Made by a program: the position numbers and the translations under genes
The notes under the pieces: model-generated
Told to the model about the DNA's origin: nothing
Database searches by the model: none
The model's input: only the letters and a program-made list of their open reading frames with translations
Shown here: positions 27,992 through 38,000 of the stretch, in pieces
Layout: every line of letters starts with the position of its first letter
Position numbering within the stretch: position 1 is the first letter of the stretch
NCBI RefSeq assembly: GCF_904848165.1
Contig: NZ_LR884459.1
Location: 2,356,001-2,420,000, forward strand
Reading direction: 5' to 3'
DNA from: Psychrobacter arenosus
Lineage (GTDB): Bacteria; Pseudomonadota; Gammaproteobacteria; Pseudomonadales; Moraxellaceae
Length of the DNA stretch: 64,000 nucleotides

Positions 27992-28435
27992 ATGTCATCA
28001 GATATTAGCGAAAATAACCCTAAAAAAGAGACCCTCTATGCTTTAGGTGGTGTGGGACTATTTTTAGCAATTGTATTACTTATTGGAATTTCTGCCTTTT
28101 TGCGTCCAGCGGGCGAGCATATCAAAGCTGAACCTGCTGCTGATGAAGCGGTAGCCGAAGCCCCTGCAGAAACTGCTGCGGCCCCTGCGGCAGAAGCTGA
28201 AGCGACGGCCGAAGCCCCTGCAACAGACGATACGATGGCAGTTACTGAAGAAGTTAGCACGACGCCAGCTGCTGATGCGCCTGCTACTGAGACAGCTGCC
28301 CCTGCGGAAGCGGCACCTGCCGACACAGCTACGGCGACTGCTGAAGCGCCAGCAGCAGAGACGGCACCTACAGAAGCAGAAGCAGATAATGCGACCGGCG
28401 AAACAGACACTGTGCCAGCGACAGTCAAGCAGTAG
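27992..28435 (+). CDS. Membrane-anchored Ala/Glu/Pro/Thr-rich protein
   Basis: About 147 residues. The ATG at 27992 follows AAGGTAGG; a longer frame would begin at GTG. A short cytoplasmic N-terminus is followed by one membrane helix (GGVGLFLAIVLLIGISAFL), then about 100 residues that are almost only Ala, Glu, Pro, Thr and Asp in a loosely repeated APAE/TAEAP pattern. Such a tail is probably extended in the periplasm, like a TonB-type spacer, but no terminal domain follows. The reverse-strand open frame is an artefact of the repeat. Function unknown. A terminator follows. Confidence 0.7.
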   Translation: MSSDISENNPKKETLYALGGVGLFLAIVLLIGISAFLRPAGEHIKAEPAADEAVAEAPAETAAAPAAEAEATAEAPATDDTMAVTEEVSTTPAADAPATETAAPAEAAPADTATATAEAPAAETAPTEAEADNATGETDTVPATVKQ

Positions 28436-28554
28436 TCAATCAATAATAAGTTAGGTGTAGGGTGGTCAGCTCCTTGTTACAGCACTAGCAGAGCGACTGT
28501 TCTTGCCTTGATGGTATTATGTTGACCGTCTTATAAAGCTTAAAATATCGTAAA

Positions 28555-28591
28555 AGCTCGCTTAATCTTTTGATTGGGCGGGCTTTTTTAT
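28555..28591 (+). terminator. Intrinsic terminator
   Basis: A 14-bp stem (AAGCTCGCTTAATC with GATTGGGCGGGCTT, allowing G-T pairs) around a TTTT loop, followed by a T run. Confidence 0.85.
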
Positions 28592-28945
28592 TGGCATTTT
28601 GTAGCTGCCATCTTTACATAGATGGGCGGTAGTGGAACAATGTCGCCCATATTTACTGGCCTGTTTGCTAAATTTGGGCGGCTTTTTGCTTGGCTTATGA
28701 GCTCCGAAAGAGTAATTAAATCCATACGTTAGCAACAATGTAGCAGACCGTCAGTAAACTAAACTCAACCTAGACACCTGCATGAGAATAGCAGCGCAAT
28801 GGCGGTCGCTAAGAGACTGGGTATATAGGTTCCTCTAAGTCGCTTTATTGAAGTTAAGACCCCGCGTCCATTAGCTAGCCAATCCCTTGCAGGTCGTTCG
28901 ATATAATTTTGTTATAGACAATTTTATAGCTAAAGGATTAATTGT
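28592..28945. other. Intergenic region before the peptide transporter
   Basis: No gene is seen. A short hairpin TGGGCG/CGCCCA lies near 28622-28650. A TATAAT near 28901-28906 may be the transporter's -10 box, without a clear -35. Confidence 0.35.
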
Positions 28946-30508
28946 ATGAACACGGATTCACAACGCTCGCTGTCTGCCGCAGAGGTAGAGGCGTTAGACA
29001 ACGGCTTTATGGGGCATCCCAAGCCGTTACGCTCCCTATTTTTCACCGAGATGTGGGAGCGCTTTTCTTATTATAGTATTCGTCCGCTCTTGGTTTTATT
29101 CATGGTGGCGACGGTTAGTAGTGGTGGTTTTGGCTTTGATGAAACCACGGCTTCAGCTATTTACGGTATTTTTGCTGGTTCCTTATATTTGGCGGCAGTA
29201 CCGGGCGGTTGGCTCGCTGACAACTGGTTAGGTCAGGAGCGCGCATTATGGTGGGGCAGTATCATTATTGCTCTAGGTCACCTATGTATTGCGTTGTCTG
29301 CCATGTTTGGTATGTCTTTATTTTTTATGGGGTTGGTGTTTATCGTCTTAGGGTCAGGGCTGTTTAAGACCTGTATCTCTGTGATGGTTGGTGCGCTCTA
29401 TCCTAAAGGCGATGTGCGCCGCGATAGTGGCTTTACCCTGTTTTATATGGGCATCAACATCGGCGCGTTATTGGCCGCCTTAATCGTAGGTGTCTTTAAA
29501 GAAAAAGGCTTGTGGCATATCGGCTTTGGTGTCGGTGGTCTAGGCATGTTAGTGTCATTATTGGTGTACCGCTTTGCCGCACAAAAGAACCTAACCCGTT
29601 ATGCGCGCGCGAAGAATATTGTGGCTGAGTGGGAAACCGCCAACGATCGCTTTAGCAATGTCGGCCGCTGGGTTATAGGGTTTATCGTTTTACTAGCGGT
29701 GCTCTTTGTCACTATCTCGACCGGTATGCTGCCGTTTAACCCAGAGTTGGTCGCGGAATACATGACTTACATTATCGCGGGGGTGGTACTGCTGTACTTC
29801 GTCGTGATGTTCTTATCACCACGCTTAGACAAAACCGACAAACTGCGTTTACTGATTTGTTTAATCCTAATCATCGGTTCGACGCTATTCTGGTCAAGTT
29901 TTGAGCAGCAACCCACCTCGTTTAACTTATTTGCGGATCGTTATACTGATTTGAACGTGATGGGCTTTGAGATTCCTAGCATTTGGTTCCAATCGTTAAA
30001 CCCATTATTTATTCTACTATTAGCTCCTATCGTTAGTATCATTTGGGTGAAATTAGGCAAACGTGGTCTTGAGCCTAACAGCATGATGAAGTTTGCCATG
30101 GGTATGCTGTTAGCGGCGGCAGGGTTTGCGTTGATGATTTTTGCAGCGAAAATTGTGGTAACCAATCCAGGAGCTTTAGCCTCACCACTTTGGTTAGTGG
30201 GTAGTTTATTGCTATTAACTTTAGGTGAGTTAGCCTTGAGTCCAGTCGGTCTATCTTCTATGACCAAGCTGGCGCCAAAAGGTATGCAGGGTCAAATGAT
30301 GGGGTTATTCTTTGCCTCGGTCGCTTTGGGTAACTTAGTAGCAGCCTTCTTCGGTGGTCATGTGTCAGCCGATAAAATCGAAGGTCTGCCCACGCTATTT
30401 ACGACTATGACCGTGTTCTTGGCGGTGACTGCAGTTATCTTGCTGATATTAGCCAAACCTATTGGCAATATGCTTAAAGCCAGTGAAGAGGCTGATAAAC
30501 TCAGCTAA
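28946..30508 (+). CDS. POT-family proton-dependent oligopeptide transporter
   Basis: A 520-residue inner-membrane symporter for di- and tripeptides with 12-14 helices. The POT signature ExxERFxYY is at residues 35-43 (EMWERFSYY). The loop GGWLADNWLGQERALWWG and the later LSPVGLSSMTKLAPKGMQGQMMG fit the PTR2 family motifs. It is probably monocistronic, with terminators before and after. Imported peptides could feed the M24 aminopeptidase gene downstream; this is an inference from proximity only. Confidence 0.92.
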   Translation: MNTDSQRSLSAAEVEALDNGFMGHPKPLRSLFFTEMWERFSYYSIRPLLVLFMVATVSSGGFGFDETTASAIYGIFAGSLYLAAVPGGWLADNWLGQERALWWGSIIIALGHLCIALSAMFGMSLFFMGLVFIVLGSGLFKTCISVMVGALYPKGDVRRDSGFTLFYMGINIGALLAALIVGVFKEKGLWHIGFGVGGLGMLVSLLVYRFAAQKNLTRYARAKNIVAEWETANDRFSNVGRWVIGFIVLLAVLFVTISTGMLPFNPELVAEYMTYIIAGVVLLYFVVMFLSPRLDKTDKLRLLICLILIIGSTLFWSSFEQQPTSFNLFADRYTDLNVMGFEIPSIWFQSLNPLFILLLAPIVSIIWVKLGKRGLEPNSMMKFAMGMLLAAAGFALMIFAAKIVVTNPGALASPLWLVGSLLLLTLGELALSPVGLSSMTKLAPKGMQGQMMGLFFASVALGNLVAAFFGGHVSADKIEGLPTLFTTMTVFLAVTAVILLILAKPIGNMLKASEEADKLS

Positions 30509-30545
30509 TCCTCGCATAAATTAGGTCAATTGTTGATAGTAAAAT

Positions 30546-30581
30546 AAAGCGCGTTATCTTTTAGGATAGCGCGTTTTTTTT
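30546..30581 (+). terminator. Intrinsic terminator after the peptide transporter
   Basis: A 13-bp stem (AAAGCGCGTTATC pairing with GATAGCGCGTTTT) around a short loop, followed by a long T run. Confidence 0.88.
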
Positions 30582-30690
30582 GGCTAAATAGGGTTAGGTA
30601 AGTTGGACTAAATATACAGCCCTTACAAAAACCGTATGTCATCTGAGCAAGCCGAGTCGTAAAATAGTCCCATAGCGATCGTGTCTTAAC

Positions 30691-30770
30691 GACAGCCGCT
30701 GTTTATTAATGAAAGCCGCTGTTTACTAACGAAAATGAGTGTCTGCTATTGAAAATCAATGCTTTACCCC
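30691..30770 (+). repeat. Degenerate 20-bp tandem repeat
   Basis: Four consecutive 20-bp units. The first two (beginning GACAGCCGCTG and GAAAGCCGCTG) are 85% identical; the next two (beginning GAAAATGAGTG and GAAAATCAATG) are decayed. The 490-bp gap around it (30582-31073) holds no other recognisable feature. Confidence 0.6.
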
Positions 30771-31073
30771 AATAGCTAGGTAACTTACATTTAGCTTGGC
30801 TATGAGTTAGCTGGTCATAATTAGCTAGCCTGCATAGACCTTCAGTGTATCGCTAAGTTATAACAAGTTATCTTAGAGCTATTTGTCATCTCCAATCCGC
30901 TTAAATAAACCCACTGCGACCCAGTCTTGACCGCTCACTGGTGGCTTGTGCTATTAAAAAATGCAATTCAGATAAAAATGCACTGAGCTTCAGTCTGTTA
31001 GTCGGTCAATCACTGTCACGCCAATAAGCCAAATGGCTAAAAAGCCAAGCGCTTAATAAGGAACTATCTATTT

Positions 31074-32879
31074 ATGAACAAACAAATTATCAAAGATCGT
31101 ATTACTAGCCTGCGCGAAGTACTAAAAGCTAAAGATATTACGGCGCTAATTATTCCTTCAGCAGATCCGCATCTGTCAGAATACCTGCCAGAGTATTGGC
31201 AAGGGCGCTTATGGCTGTCTGGCTTTACTGGCTCGGTAGGCACTTTAGTGGTCACGCAGGATTTCGCTGGCGTTTGGACCGACAGCCGTTATTTCGTCCA
31301 TGCAGCGGCACAGTTAGAAGGGACGGGCATCACCCTACAAAAATTACAAAAAGGGTCGCCTAACCATATCGAATGGCTCGCAGAAAATTTACAGGCAGGC
31401 AATAGCATCGCGGTCGATGGCAACGTTTTATCGCTGTCTGAGCAAGACCGTCTAGTTGATGCGCTAGCGGATAATGATATTCGTATTCTTACTAGCCAAG
31501 ACGTATTAAGTGACGTGTGGCAAGACCGTCCTGCGCTACCGACCGCGAAGTTATTTGCTCATGATGACGCTTTTTTATCCCAATCGGCGAAAGACAAACT
31601 AGCGGCCGTCCGCGCCGAAGTGGCAGAGATTGGTGCGAGCCATCATTTAATTTCTAGCTTAGATGATATCGCTTGGTTGACCAACTTACGCGGTAGCGAT
31701 GTGGACTATAACCCCGTATTTTTAGCCCATATGCTTATTAGCCAAGATAAAGCGACCTTGTTTGTTGATAATGTAAAAGTCGGTAGCGATGTGCAGCAGT
31801 TGTTAGATGACAGTGGCATTGAGTTGGCGGAATACGATGAGATTAAAGCCGCCCTAAGCGCATTAACGCCAGCAGATTTATTGTTAATTGACCCTAATAA
31901 AGTCGCCGTGGGCACGTTATCTGAGCTGGCTGACGGTATCAGCATGATTGAGCGTATTGCGCCGAGCACTTTATTAAAATCGGTAAAGTCTGACCAAGAT
32001 ATCGAACACGTGCGTGAAGCCATGCGTCAAGACGGTGCAGCTTTGTGCGAGTTCTTTGCAGAGTTTGAGCAGCGTCTCAATGCCGGCGAGCGTCTCAGCG
32101 AATTAGATGTCGATAGCATGTTAATTGATGTGCGTAGCAAGCAGCCACACTATGTATCACCGAGCTTTCCGACGATTGCAGGCTATAATGCTAATGGCGC
32201 GTTACCGCATTACCGCGCTACCGAAGAGCAGTTTAGCTACCTAGATGGCGATGGTTTGTTATTGATTGACTCAGGGGCGCAATACCAGAACGGTACCACC
32301 GATATTACCCGTGTGGTGGGTATTGGTAATGTGAGTGCAGAGCAAAAACGTGACTTTACCTTAGTGTTAAAAGCGCATGTAGCTTTAGCCGTTGCTTGTT
32401 TCCCAGAGGGTATCGCTTCACCATTGATTGATGCTATTTGCCGTGCGCCCTTATGGCAGGCACAAATGGATTATGGTCATGGCACCGGGCATGGCGTAGG
32501 TTATTTCTTAAACGTACATGAAGGCCCACAAGTGATTGCGTATAGCGCGTCAAACCCACCAGAACGTGCTATGAAAGCCGGTATGATCTCGAGCAATGAG
32601 CCGGGTCTATATCGTGAAGGCGGTTGGGGCATTCGTATCGAAAACTTATGTGTGAATCAGCCTGTCCCTAATCCTAGCGAGACAGAGTTTGGCAGTTATC
32701 TGTATTTCGAGACAGTGACCCTATGCCCAATCGATACGCGTTTAATCGAACCTTCGTTATTGCGTGAAGACGAAAAAGCGTGGCTCAATAGCTACCATGA
32801 GCAAGTCTTTAATGAGTTAAAAGACCGTGTGGATGGTGATGCCTTGACTTGGTTGACGGAACGTACTCAAGCTATTTAA
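31074..32879 (+). CDS. Xaa-Pro aminopeptidase (M24 family, long form)
   Basis: A 601-residue metalloprotease that removes an N-terminal residue before proline. Two creatinase-like N-terminal domains are followed by the M24 catalytic domain. Metal ligands appear as Asp399 in LLIDSGAQ, Asp410 in TTDITRV, the HGTGHGVG segment at 469-476, then SSNEPGLY and IRIENL with the two Glu. The long three-domain form resembles eukaryotic-type cytosolic aminopeptidase P. The ATG follows AAGGA. A terminator lies 50 bp after the stop. Confidence 0.92.
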   Translation: MNKQIIKDRITSLREVLKAKDITALIIPSADPHLSEYLPEYWQGRLWLSGFTGSVGTLVVTQDFAGVWTDSRYFVHAAAQLEGTGITLQKLQKGSPNHIEWLAENLQAGNSIAVDGNVLSLSEQDRLVDALADNDIRILTSQDVLSDVWQDRPALPTAKLFAHDDAFLSQSAKDKLAAVRAEVAEIGASHHLISSLDDIAWLTNLRGSDVDYNPVFLAHMLISQDKATLFVDNVKVGSDVQQLLDDSGIELAEYDEIKAALSALTPADLLLIDPNKVAVGTLSELADGISMIERIAPSTLLKSVKSDQDIEHVREAMRQDGAALCEFFAEFEQRLNAGERLSELDVDSMLIDVRSKQPHYVSPSFPTIAGYNANGALPHYRATEEQFSYLDGDGLLLIDSGAQYQNGTTDITRVVGIGNVSAEQKRDFTLVLKAHVALAVACFPEGIASPLIDAICRAPLWQAQMDYGHGTGHGVGYFLNVHEGPQVIAYSASNPPERAMKAGMISSNEPGLYREGGWGIRIENLCVNQPVPNPSETEFGSYLYFETVTLCPIDTRLIEPSLLREDEKAWLNSYHEQVFNELKDRVDGDALTWLTERTQAI

Positions 32880-32931
32880 TTGGAGGAGTCCTACCCCATT
32901 TAATTACTTGAAAGAGATTTCTTCAAATAGC

Positions 32932-32962
32932 AAAAAAGGAGCCTAATTAGGCTCCTTTTTTA
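32932..32962. terminator. Bidirectional intrinsic terminator
   Basis: The hairpin AAAAAAGGAGCC/GGCTCCTTTTTT has an A run on one side and a T run on the other. It serves the aminopeptidase gene (plus) and the converging coiled-coil gene (minus). Confidence 0.9.
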
Positions 32963-33007
32963 TGGGCAGTGCTTATGTGTAGGGTATTTATTAATCCTTC
33001 AGCCGGC

Positions 33008-33883
33008 TTATTTAGTGCGGGCTAGCTGGCGTTGGACTTCATCGCGCAGCCAAGCTTTGAGGTTTTCTGACATATCCGCCATCTGCTCACTGAGATAATC
33101 ATCAATACGCACTTCTAACTCACGAACGAAATTTTCTTGTTCTTGGCTTAAGGCGATAGGCTCGGCAGGGGCACTTTCCTTTTCTGTGTGGCTAAGAAAT
33201 TCTTGAGCTACGCTTTCTTCAATGAGACTCTCTTGAACCGTATTCGCTTGAACATTTTCCTGCACAACCCCTTCTTGATTCACTTCTTCTTGAGTAGTAG
33301 GGGCTGACACATTTGGCGTTGCTGTAGAGGCTGTCACAGTATCCAGACTCTGAGTCTCTGCATCCAATTGCGGCACTATCGTCAAAGTAGCGGTTTGCTC
33401 ACCATCGCCACTGATCTCTTGCTCATTAGCTACAGCCGCCGCTTGTTGTTCCGCTTGCTCCGCTTCGGCTTGCTGCTGCGCGCGTTGTAGCTCGGCTTGC
33501 TCATAGTCTTTTTGTTTGGCTTCTGCCTCTATACGGGCTATTTCCAAACGCTCTTGTGCTAATTGCTCCTGCTCGAGCTGTTCTTTTTCTAAACGCTCTT
33601 CTTCTTTACGCTGTGCCTCTAAAGCTTCACGCTCGACCCGCTCTTGTTCTTGAGCAATGCGTATCGCTTCGGCATCGGCCGCCTTTTGAATACGGTCTTG
33701 CGCATACAGCTCATCGAGATACCCATCTAAGTCTGGTTGGGTAAAGGCAAATTCTGCGACCGTCGTATCCGTCTGTAGCAGCGTCATGATATCTTTGAGG
33801 TCTTGCACGATCGCAGCGCGCACTTGCGCCGGCGCTTGTGACCAGCGCTGATAGAATTGATGTGAAAATGCATACCCTGCCAT
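33008..33883 (-). CDS. Coiled-coil, Glu/Gln/Ala-rich protein of unknown function
   Basis: 291 residues. The first 75 look globular (MAGYAFSHQFYQRW...). Residues about 80-150 form a long charged coiled coil with repeated EQER/EEERLEKEQLEQEQ. A low-complexity linker rich in Thr, Val and Glu follows, then a predicted helical end (EQENFVRELEVRIDDYLSEQM). There is no signal peptide. I do not recognise a family; a lineage-specific protein is likely. It is upstream of no obvious partner. Confidence 0.7.
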   Translation of the reverse strand: MAGYAFSHQFYQRWSQAPAQVRAAIVQDLKDIMTLLQTDTTVAEFAFTQPDLDGYLDELYAQDRIQKAADAEAIRIAQEQERVEREALEAQRKEEERLEKEQLEQEQLAQERLEIARIEAEAKQKDYEQAELQRAQQQAEAEQAEQQAAAVANEQEISGDGEQTATLTIVPQLDAETQSLDTVTASTATPNVSAPTTQEEVNQEGVVQENVQANTVQESLIEESVAQEFLSHTEKESAPAEPIALSQEQENFVRELEVRIDDYLSEQMADMSENLKAWLRDEVQRQLARTK

Positions 33884-33978
33884 AGTGCTTCCAGAATTAA
33901 TAATAAGTTATCCCCTTATAATACGAACTACCGCCAGACGCTGCAAGCCCTATAGCGTGAAGTGACCTTGCAAAACCT

Positions 33979-34015
33979 AAAAAGCCCGCATCACTTACAT
34001 AGAAGTAATGCGGGC
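33979..34015 (-). terminator. Intrinsic terminator of fabF
   Basis: On the minus strand GCCCGCATTACTT pairs with AAGTGATGCGGGC, followed by TTTTT. It lies about 80 bp after the fabF stop. Confidence 0.85.
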
Positions 34016-34093
34016 GCAACAGTCTGCTGTATTTTGCGCAGTCTCTTAAGCGAGACTTTACTAAAGCTAAGCTTAGGCGCTATTCGCTAGCAG

Positions 34094-35416
34094 CTACTGC
34101 CAGCGAGCAAAGACTAAGGAGCCATTAGTGCCACCAAAACCAAAGCTGTTGGAGACCGCATAATTTAAGTCGGTCACTTGACGAGCAGTGTTGGGCACAT
34201 AATCTAAGCGGCAATTTTCATCGACATTATCGAGGTTGATAGTCGGAGGCACGAGTTGATTCTGTAGCGCTAAAATCGTAAAGATAGCTTCAATGCCGCC
34301 GGCAGCGCCAAGTAGGTGACCGGTCATAGATTTGGTTGAGCTGACTAGGATATCATCTTTGCAGTCAGCAAATACCGTTTCAATCGCAATGGATTCAGCA
34401 ACATCACCGGCTGGCGTACTGGTACCATGAGCATTGATATAGCCCACGTCACAAGGGTTAATGCCGGCATCCGCTAATGCAATACGCATAGCCCGGGCAG
34501 CCCCTTCGCCGTCTTCGGGTGGCGCAGTAATATGACTGGCATCGTCGCTCATACCGAAGCCGACCAACTCCGCTAAGATGTTGGCACCCCGTGCCTTCGC
34601 ATGGGCTAAACTTTCTAATACTACTACACCGGCGCCATCGCCCATCACAAAACCGTCGCGGTCTTTGTCAAAAGGACGGCTAGCGCGGGCAGGCTCTTCA
34701 TTGCGCGTCGATAAAGCGTGCATAGCGGCAAAGCCCGATAGACCAAGCGTGCTTGAGGCTTTCTCACACCCACCAGCGAGCATCACATCGGCATCCCCAT
34801 AAGCGATTAAGCGCGCTGCCAAGCCCATAGCATGGGTAGAAGTAGTGCAGGCGGTAGCTACCGCTAAGTTGGGGCCGCGTAAACCATGTTTAATCGCCAC
34901 TAACCCAGCGGGCATGTTGACGATAGAGCCGGGAATGATAAATGGGGAGACTTTTTTAGGCCCATGTTCGCGTAGGGTATCGCGGCTATTTTCTATGGTT
35001 TGAATCCCACCAATACCGGAGCCCAGTACGATACCAAATCTTTCAGGATCAACGTTTTGTACAAGGGCAGTATCCGCACCAACCGTTTCGATAAAACCGG
35101 CATCGGCTAAGGCGCTACTCGATGCAGCAATCCCATAATGCATAAATTCATCGTAGCGGCGCGCATCTTTAGCATTCATATAATTTTTGGCGTCAAAGCC
35201 TTCTAGTGTCCCTGCAAACTGAGCACGATAATCGCTAGTATCAAAATGCTCGATAGGTTTGATACCACTCTTGCCTGCCGTCACGCCTTGCCAACTGGTC
35301 GCAACATCTAATCCGAGCGGCGTTACGGCACCCATGCCAGTCACGACTACCCGCTGGTGATCCGGGCGTTGGTGATGGGCAGGCTTACTCCCATTGTGAT
35401 TAGTAGGTTGAGTCAT
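34094..35416 (-). CDS. fabF: Beta-ketoacyl-ACP synthase II
   Basis: Condensing enzyme of fatty acid synthesis; FabF also controls temperature-dependent unsaturation in other bacteria. The Cys-His-His triad is visible: Cys190 in VATACTTSTHAMG, then NAHGTSTPAGD (His), then SMTGHLLGAAGG (His). The C-terminus SNSFGFGGTNGSLVF is typical. The 440 residues include about 20 extra N-terminal His/Pro-rich residues before VVVTGMGAVTPLG. No other fab gene is adjacent, so a FabB-like role cannot be ruled out from context. CAGGAAGG precedes the ATG. Confidence 0.88.
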   Translation of the reverse strand: MTQPTNHNGSKPAHHQRPDHQRVVVTGMGAVTPLGLDVATSWQGVTAGKSGIKPIEHFDTSDYRAQFAGTLEGFDAKNYMNAKDARRYDEFMHYGIAASSSALADAGFIETVGADTALVQNVDPERFGIVLGSGIGGIQTIENSRDTLREHGPKKVSPFIIPGSIVNMPAGLVAIKHGLRGPNLAVATACTTSTHAMGLAARLIAYGDADVMLAGGCEKASSTLGLSGFAAMHALSTRNEEPARASRPFDKDRDGFVMGDGAGVVVLESLAHAKARGANILAELVGFGMSDDASHITAPPEDGEGAARAMRIALADAGINPCDVGYINAHGTSTPAGDVAESIAIETVFADCKDDILVSSTKSMTGHLLGAAGGIEAIFTILALQNQLVPPTINLDNVDENCRLDYVPNTARQVTDLNYAVSNSFGFGGTNGSLVFARWQ

Positions 35417-35578
35417 ACTTCCTTCCTGTCGCTGTCTTTTATTATGAATAGAGTCGTAAAAATAGAGTGGCGAAAGTGGTCGCCTAATTAGGCTAAAGCA
35501 TAACCTATCAGTATACGGGTGTAAACTTAATTTATGTCGCGCTGTTAGCTAGCCGCTGTTAAGGTAACAAAATATTAG

Positions 35579-36910
35579 CTAGCCAAAACATACCTGACCC
35601 AATACTACCCCTTTACTCGCGCCAGTCACTGCGGGTAAATTGCCCATTTCGCCCATAATCGATTGTTTAGCGAGCCAAGCAAATGCCATAGCCTCGACCC
35701 AAGTAGGCGCAATACCTAAAGTATCGCTAGTCGTTACTTGCCAATTAGGCAGCGCCTCACTCAGTAACTTTAGCAAACGCGCGTTATAAGCACCGCCCCC
35801 ACAAACGACCAACTCACCGTTAGTTAGGGTTAAACGCTCTGCTTCCTTACTAATAGCCTGTGCCAACGATTGCACAGTAAGTAAGGTTAACGTGGCTTGC
35901 ACATCTGCGGCACTAATGGTGATATTAGTGGCTGCTTCCACTAAAGCTATTTGCTCCGTGAGCCAAGCTAGATGAAAGTCTTCACGCCCCGTACTTTTTG
36001 GGGTAGGTCGCTCGAAGTAGGGGTGGGTTAATAATTGCGCTAATAAAGCCTCATTAATAGTACCGGTCGCCGCCCATTGACCGTCTTTATCATAAAGCGG
36101 CTCGTCAGCAGTAATAGTGCCAGCTGCCATATGATATTGATACCAAGCATCCAGTAAGTTATTGGCAGGCCCAGTGTCATAACCAATGACTTTATCGGGT
36201 TGACCGGCTGGCAAGACGGTAATGTTAGCAATACCGCCTAAATTCACGATGATACGGTCGTTAGTTGGCTGATTATCTGACGCAGTGCCAAACTGTGCCA
36301 AATGAAAAGCGGGGGCGAGGGGAGCGCCTTGACCACCCACCGCCATATCGCGACGACGGAAATCGGTGACGACGCTAATACCGGTGCGCTCTGCGATTAC
36401 GTTAGCATCGACGAGTTGTAAGCTAAACCCTAATTGCGGACGATGGCGTACGGTCTGACCATGACAACCAATGGCTAAAATAGACTCAGCATCGATAGCG
36501 GATTTTTCCAGCAGCTCTGCAACCACCTCACTAGCAAATTCTGCATATTCGCGACTCGCCCAACCGAACCAATCTAGCTCGCTCTGCGGTTGTTGTTCGC
36601 CATCTACTTTAATATTCGTTAAGTCATCGACACCATTAGGTTGGCATAAGGCTAGCAAGACACTGCGCAGATTTGCTGGGAAGTCTTTGGTATGGGTGGC
36701 GACGATTTTATTCTTTGCACTGCCCTCTGTAGCCTCAGCATCATCCTCTTCATCAAACTGACAGATAACAGCATCTAGACCATCCAAGCTGGTGCCTGAC
36801 ATCATACCGAGGTAATAGCCTGAGTCAAAACTGTCAAATAGGGTTTCAGATAAGGCATCTGCTAGCTCGTTAATATTATTAGCGTCGGGCTCAGGGAGGG
36901 CGTTTGGCAT
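35579..36910 (-). CDS. anmK: Anhydro-N-acetylmuramic acid kinase
   Basis: Phosphorylates 1,6-anhydroMurNAc recovered from peptidoglycan turnover, giving MurNAc-6-phosphate. Signature blocks are GMMSGTSLDGLDAV near the N-terminus, GCHGQTVRHRP, INVNLGGIANIT-like IVNLGGIANITVL, and CGGGAYNARLL near the end. I chose the second ATG (36910), since it gives a 7-nt gap to AGGA; the first ATG is too close. About 443 residues, longer than usual (about 370), with extra acidic segments at 20-30 and 60-75. It completes a recycling route with the lytic transglycosylase at 9432-10736. Confidence 0.92.
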   Translation of the reverse strand: MPNALPEPDANNINELADALSETLFDSFDSGYYLGMMSGTSLDGLDAVICQFDEEDDAEATEGSAKNKIVATHTKDFPANLRSVLLALCQPNGVDDLTNIKVDGEQQPQSELDWFGWASREYAEFASEVVAELLEKSAIDAESILAIGCHGQTVRHRPQLGFSLQLVDANVIAERTGISVVTDFRRRDMAVGGQGAPLAPAFHLAQFGTASDNQPTNDRIIVNLGGIANITVLPAGQPDKVIGYDTGPANNLLDAWYQYHMAAGTITADEPLYDKDGQWAATGTINEALLAQLLTHPYFERPTPKSTGREDFHLAWLTEQIALVEAATNITISAADVQATLTLLTVQSLAQAISKEAERLTLTNGELVVCGGGAYNARLLKLLSEALPNWQVTTSDTLGIAPTWVEAMAFAWLAKQSIMGEMGNLPAVTGASKGVVLGQVCFG

Positions 36911-37007
36911 AATCATGTCCTAAATTTATTACGAATTAAAGAATTGAAAGTGTTTATGGTTTTAAAAGTATTTTATGGGGTTAAAAGGTGATGACCTAGC
37001 GAATCCA

Positions 37008-37850
37008 CTATATCGCAATCTGCCCCACCATATAGTCCACCGCCTGACCGACCAACCGCACCTGCGCAGCAGCTTCTGTCGATAGCAACTCACATTGTAG
37101 ATGACCACGACGTTGCGAAACTTGTACTGTGGCAAGTTTAGTTTTATTCAATTGCGCCGCCCAATAGGGTGTCAGTAAACAATGCGCTGAGCCGGTCACA
37201 GGGTCTTCAGCTTTGCCTAACTGGGTATATAAACAGCGACTGACGAAGTCTATATTAGGGTCGTCACTCTTAGATGTCACAATCACTCTTCTAGCGTTTA
37301 AATGGCCCCAGTGACTTTGGTCTGGCGTTAGCGCTGCGAGTGCATTAGGACTGTCCAACACCACAATATAGTCTGACCCCGAGCTGGTAGTAAGCACTGC
37401 ATTTATGACTAAATTACTGTTAATAGTCTGAGAATCGCCAGCAAGACCAATAGCCAACTGTTCTGGCACCGCTGCTAACTCGACAGGATAAATGGGGATA
37501 GCAGGGAATACCATGGCATAGGCGTCGGTTGTTTTGGTTACGCTCAATAAACCACTTTTAGTCGCAAAATTAATAACCGTTTCACTAAACCCAAGGTGGG
37601 TAAATAGCACATGAGCGGCCGCCAAAGTCCCGTGACCGCATAAATCGACCTCGCCAGTCGGCATAAACCAACGCAGCTCGTAAGTTGAGTCATTAGCTAC
37701 TATAAAAGAGGTCTCGGATAGGTTGTTTTCGCTAGCGATAGCTTGCAAGATAGCATCGTCTAACCACGACTCTAAAGGAATCACAGCGGCAGGATTACCG
37801 CCAAATAAGCGGTTGGTAAAGGCGTCTACTTGATAGATGGGCAGGGTCAT
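37008..37850 (-). CDS. PhzF-family isomerase/epimerase-like protein
   Basis: A 280-residue protein opening MTLPIYQVDAFTNRLFGGNPAAV, the standard start of the PhzF family. The catalytic Glu is in NNLSETSFIV, and the halves repeat the fold with GEVDLCGHGTLAAAHVL and DPVTGSAHCLLTPYW. PhzF proteins act as isomerases; outside phenazine clusters their substrates are mostly unknown, and no phenazine genes are nearby. It lies about 100 bp before anmK in the same direction. Confidence 0.9.
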   Translation of the reverse strand: MTLPIYQVDAFTNRLFGGNPAAVIPLESWLDDAILQAIASENNLSETSFIVANDSTYELRWFMPTGEVDLCGHGTLAAAHVLFTHLGFSETVINFATKSGLLSVTKTTDAYAMVFPAIPIYPVELAAVPEQLAIGLAGDSQTINSNLVINAVLTTSSGSDYIVVLDSPNALAALTPDQSHWGHLNARRVIVTSKSDDPNIDFVSRCLYTQLGKAEDPVTGSAHCLLTPYWAAQLNKTKLATVQVSQRRGHLQCELLSTEAAAQVRLVGQAVDYMVGQIAI

Positions 37851-38000
37851 AGTAGCCTACTGTAATTAAATGCGATTGATATATAAATGATATGCGCTGA
37901 GAAGAAATATTAAGGCTTGAGACGCGCCAGCACTCAACGTAGTATAATCCTGATACTCTAACACTTTAATCTTGTAAATTTAATTAGAAAAGAGACAACC

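Noticed and set aside
28036..28443. 135-codon minus-strand frame opposite the Ala/Glu/Pro-rich gene
   Set aside because: A mirror effect of the GC-rich codon repeats; the plus frame has a start, ribosome-binding site and membrane helix.
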